A program made the position numbers and the translations under genes. From contig NZ_JALPKO010000001.1 in the NCBI RefSeq assembly GCF_023195885.1, positions 186,001-250,000 of the forward strand: a DNA stretch of 64,000 bases. Direction: 5' to 3'. Source of the DNA: Methylonatrum kenyense. Its GTDB lineage: Bacteria > Pseudomonadota > Gammaproteobacteria > Nitrococcales > Aquisalimonadaceae. Under the pieces are notes generated by a model, which was not told where the DNA came from, made no database searches, and saw nothing but the letters and a program-made list of their open reading frames with translations. Below, piece after piece: positions 61,151 through 64,000 of the stretch (position 1 is its first letter; the number at the start of each line of letters is the position of its first letter).

Positions 61151-63532
61151 TTACCCTCTCAAGTGTACGTCGAGTTCACGTTGCAGCGCGTCGGTCACCG
61201 CCGCAACGACCGCTTCCACATCGGCATCCTGAAGAGTGCGCGATAAGTCCTGCATAATCAAGCCTATACCGACACTCCTTCGACCGGCCGCCAGACCCGG
61301 GCCCTGGTAGACGTCGAACAGCGTGAGATCCCGCAGCAGTTCCCCGCCGGCGGCGCGCACGCAAGCCAGCACCGCCGCGAACGGCACGGCATCAGGCACA
61401 GTCAGGGCCAGGTCACGGCGGATGGATGGAAACCGCGACAACGGCTGGAAGGCAGGCAATGCCGCCTGCTGCACCGCCGCCAGCTCCAGCTCGAACAGCA
61501 GCACGCGACCGTCCAGGTCCAGCTCGGCAGCGGTGCCCGGATGCAGGGCACCGATCCAGCCGACTGCGCGCCCCTGATACAGCACCTCGGCACTCTGGCC
61601 GGGGTGCAAGGCCGGGTGTGCCGCGGCGCGCAGGGAGAATGCCGCGCCATTGCCGCCGAGGTCGAGCACCGCCTCCAGATCACCCTTCAGGTCATAAAAA
61701 TCCGCCTCGCGCGGTTTCTCGCCCCACTGCTCGGGCAAGGCGCTGCCGGTCATCACGGCAGCCAGCATGGGCGTCTGCTCCAGCTCTTCCAGTCGTCCAC
61801 GGAAGCGCAGGCCCATCTCGAACAGGCGCACCCGGTTATGCTGCCGGTTGCGGTTCCGCCGCAGCGCTGCCACCAGGCCCGGCCACAGCGAGGTCCGCAT
61901 GACCGACAGGTCGGCCGACAGCGGGTTGGCGAGCGGCAGGGCAGTTTGGCCGGGATCCAGGCGTTGCTGCAATTCCGGCTCCACGAAGCTGTAGGTCACC
62001 GCCTCCTGATAACCACGGTCCACCAGCAGACGACGGATGGTCCGGCGGGACAGGCGCGTCTCCGGCTGCGGCAGCATCTGCAACGGCAGCGCGGGGCGCC
62101 GTGACGGGATGCGGTCATAACCCCAGACCCGGGCGATCTCCTCCACCAGGTCCACTTCCAGCGCGATGTCAAAACGATGGCTCGGCACATCCACCTGCCA
62201 CGGTCCGGCTTCGGGCCCGTCCAGCCGCATCCCCAGCCCCCGTAGGATCGCCGTCATGACCGCTAGCGGCACCTCGACACCGAGCAGCTGATGCACCCGC
62301 TCCGCGCGCAGTGTCAGGGACACCGGCTGTGGCAACGCATCCGCCTGCTCGGCACCGCAAACCGGGCCCGGCTCGCCACCGGCAATGGCAAGCAGCAACT
62401 CCGTGGCCCGCTCCATCGCCTGCACCGGCAGCGCCGGATCGACGCCCCGCTCGAAGCGATGCGAGGAATCGGTATGCAAGCCGTAGCGGCGCGCCCGGCC
62501 GGCGATTGCCGTGGGTGCGAAGAACGCGCTTTCCAGGAAGATGTCATCGGTGTTGTCGGCCACCGCGGAGGCCGCGCCGCCCATCACGCCGGCCAGTGCC
62601 AGCGGACCCCTGTCATCGGCGATGACCAGGCTGTCGTCGTCGAGCTCGGCTGTCTCGCCGTTGAGCAGTTCCAGTGTCTCGCCACCACGCGCCCAGCGCA
62701 CCTGGATGTCACCCTGCAGACGGGCCAGGTCAAAGGCATGCATCGGCTGGCCGAGTTCCAGCATGACGTAGTTGGTGACGTCGACCACCGGTCCGAGACT
62801 GCGCAGGCCCGCACGCCGCAGGCGCTCCTGCAGCCAGATCGGCGTCTCGGCCCGTGGATTGACCCCGCGTATCACCCGACCGACGTAGCGCGGGCAGGCC
62901 TCCGCCGCCTGCAGGCCAACGCCATGCGTCGCATCGTGCTGCGGCTCCACCGGCGTCGGGCTCGGCAATTTCAGCCCCTGCCCAAGCAGGGCCGCCAGCT
63001 CCCGGGTGACGCCGTGCATGCTCAGGCAGTCACCGCGGTTCGGTGTCAGATCGACATCAATGACCGAATCGTCCAGGCCGAGGTACTCACGCAGGTCGGT
63101 GCCGACCGGCGCATTCGCCGGCAACTCCAGCAGCCCGGCGGCATCCTCCGATAGCCCCAGTTCACGCGCCGACGACAGCATGCCGAACGAGGCCACGCCA
63201 CGCAGCTTGGCCTTCTTGATCCTGAAATCCCCTGGCAGTAAGCCACCAACGGTGGCCAGTGGCGCCTTCAGCCCGGGACGGGCATTGGGCGCGCCGCAGA
63301 CGATCTGCACCGGCTCGGCCTCGCCGGCCGCCACCTCGCAGACCTGCAGGCGGTCCGCATCCGGATGCGGCGCGCAGCGCAGGATCTCGGCGACACGGAC
63401 GCCCGAAAACACCGGCGCCGCCGGCTCGATGGCATCGACTTCCAGGCCGGCCATGGTCAACCGATGGGCGATGTCCTCCACCGGCTGCTCCAGGGAAAGC
63501 AGTTCGCGCAGCCACAGCGCACTGATTCGCAT
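61151..63532 (-). CDS. pheT: Phenylalanyl-tRNA synthetase beta subunit
   Basis: A 793-residue beta subunit, the normal length. It shows the N-terminal tRNA-binding EMAP-type domain ([24 protein letters not shown]), the editing domain (about 200-400, [17 protein letters not shown]), the catalytic-like core and the C-terminal FDX-ACB domain ending in LDVHLRG. It follows pheS by about 30 bases. Confidence 0.97.
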   Translation of the reverse strand: MRISALWLRELLSLEQPVEDIAHRLTMAGLEVDAIEPAAPVFSGVRVAEILRCAPHPDADRLQVCEVAAGEAEPVQIVCGAPNARPGLKAPLATVGGLLPGDFRIKKAKLRGVASFGMLSSARELGLSEDAAGLLELPANAPVGTDLREYLGLDDSVIDVDLTPNRGDCLSMHGVTRELAALLGQGLKLPSPTPVEPQHDATHGVGLQAAEACPRYVGRVIRGVNPRAETPIWLQERLRRAGLRSLGPVVDVTNYVMLELGQPMHAFDLARLQGDIQVRWARGGETLELLNGETAELDDDSLVIADDRGPLALAGVMGGAASAVADNTDDIFLESAFFAPTAIAGRARRYGLHTDSSHRFERGVDPALPVQAMERATELLLAIAGGEPGPVCGAEQADALPQPVSLTLRAERVHQLLGVEVPLAVMTAILRGLGMRLDGPEAGPWQVDVPSHRFDIALEVDLVEEIARVWGYDRIPSRRPALPLQMLPQPETRLSRRTIRRLLVDRGYQEAVTYSFVEPELQQRLDPGQTALPLANPLSADLSVMRTSLWPGLVAALRRNRNRQHNRVRLFEMGLRFRGRLEELEQTPMLAAVMTGSALPEQWGEKPREADFYDLKGDLEAVLDLGGNGAAFSLRAAAHPALHPGQSAEVLYQGRAVGWIGALHPGTAAELDLDGRVLLFELELAAVQQAALPAFQPLSRFPSIRRDLALTVPDAVPFAAVLACVRAAGGELLRDLTLFDVYQGPGLAAGRRSVGIGLIMQDLSRTLQDADVEAVVAAVTDALQRELDVHLRG

Positions 63533-63565
63533 TGAAAAACCTCGTCTGAGTGGCGAGAGCCTCGA

Positions 63566-64000
<435 letters not shown>

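Overview
The window looks like a GC-rich gammaproteobacterial chromosome. Supporting this are an Rrf2-sufBCD operon, the pheS-pheT-ihfA-merR order, a GTG-overlapped gap-pyk pair, an 814-residue-type FadE and a tRNA-Pro(GGG). No transposase, integrase, phage gene or CRISPR array was seen. Both ends are cut inside genes (sufD on the left, pheS on the right).

Layout. 1-4.3 kb: Fe-S assembly operon (Rrf2 regulator, sufB, sufC, sufD; minus strand). 4.3-11.4 kb: ordinary single genes (SpmA-SpmB fusion, tRNA-Pro, cardiolipin synthase, a SulP transporter behind a good Fur-box match, a secreted protein). 11.5-57 kb: a large accessory catabolic block. 57.3-64 kb: housekeeping again (small membrane protein, pyk, gap, merR, ihfA, pheT, pheS).

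The catabolic block holds four two-domain Old-Yellow-Enzyme/dienoyl-CoA-reductase-like flavoproteins (11.5, 23.8, 26.0 and 36.2 kb), two paralogous alpha/beta-hydrolase-fold proteins, two SDRs, a quinone oxidoreductase, an FAD-linked oxidase, a methyltransferase, FadE and a FadN-type hydratase/dehydrogenase. A second transcription unit carries a racemase-like protein, NTF2-like, RidA-like, SDR, class IV aminotransferase and SDR genes. A third carries hyuA-hyuB, a cysteine hydrolase, an isocitrate-lyase/PEP-mutase-family lyase, an EamA transporter, leuC-leuD, a VOC protein and a hydrolase. A fourth carries a CoA-transferase, an HMG-CoA-lyase-like enzyme, YCF48, MMPL/RND, DUF1302 and DUF1329 genes, a set that looks like a transport module for a hydrophobic compound. 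I infer that the block takes up and degrades an unusual, probably nitrogen-containing cyclic compound. The substrate cannot be read from the sequence. No thiolase and no acyl-CoA ligase are present.

The most interesting signal is regulatory. Six to eight intergenic regions carry sigma-54 (-24/-12) promoter matches, TGGCAN-N5-TTGCW or one or two steps away. Three regions carry inverted repeats of GTTTCA/TGAAAC about 100-150 bp upstream, the layout expected for an enhancer-binding protein. One such activator, with a PrpR-type N-terminal sensor domain, is encoded inside the block (32965-34935). I propose that the block is a previously undescribed sigma-54 regulon spanning about 45 kb. Several enzymes in it lack hallmark catalytic residues: a Cys-deficient [4Fe-4S] motif in two flavoproteins, no nucleophile or His in either hydrolase, no second Cys in the racemase, and no Arg105 in RidA. 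This points to specialised chemistry rather than textbook roles.
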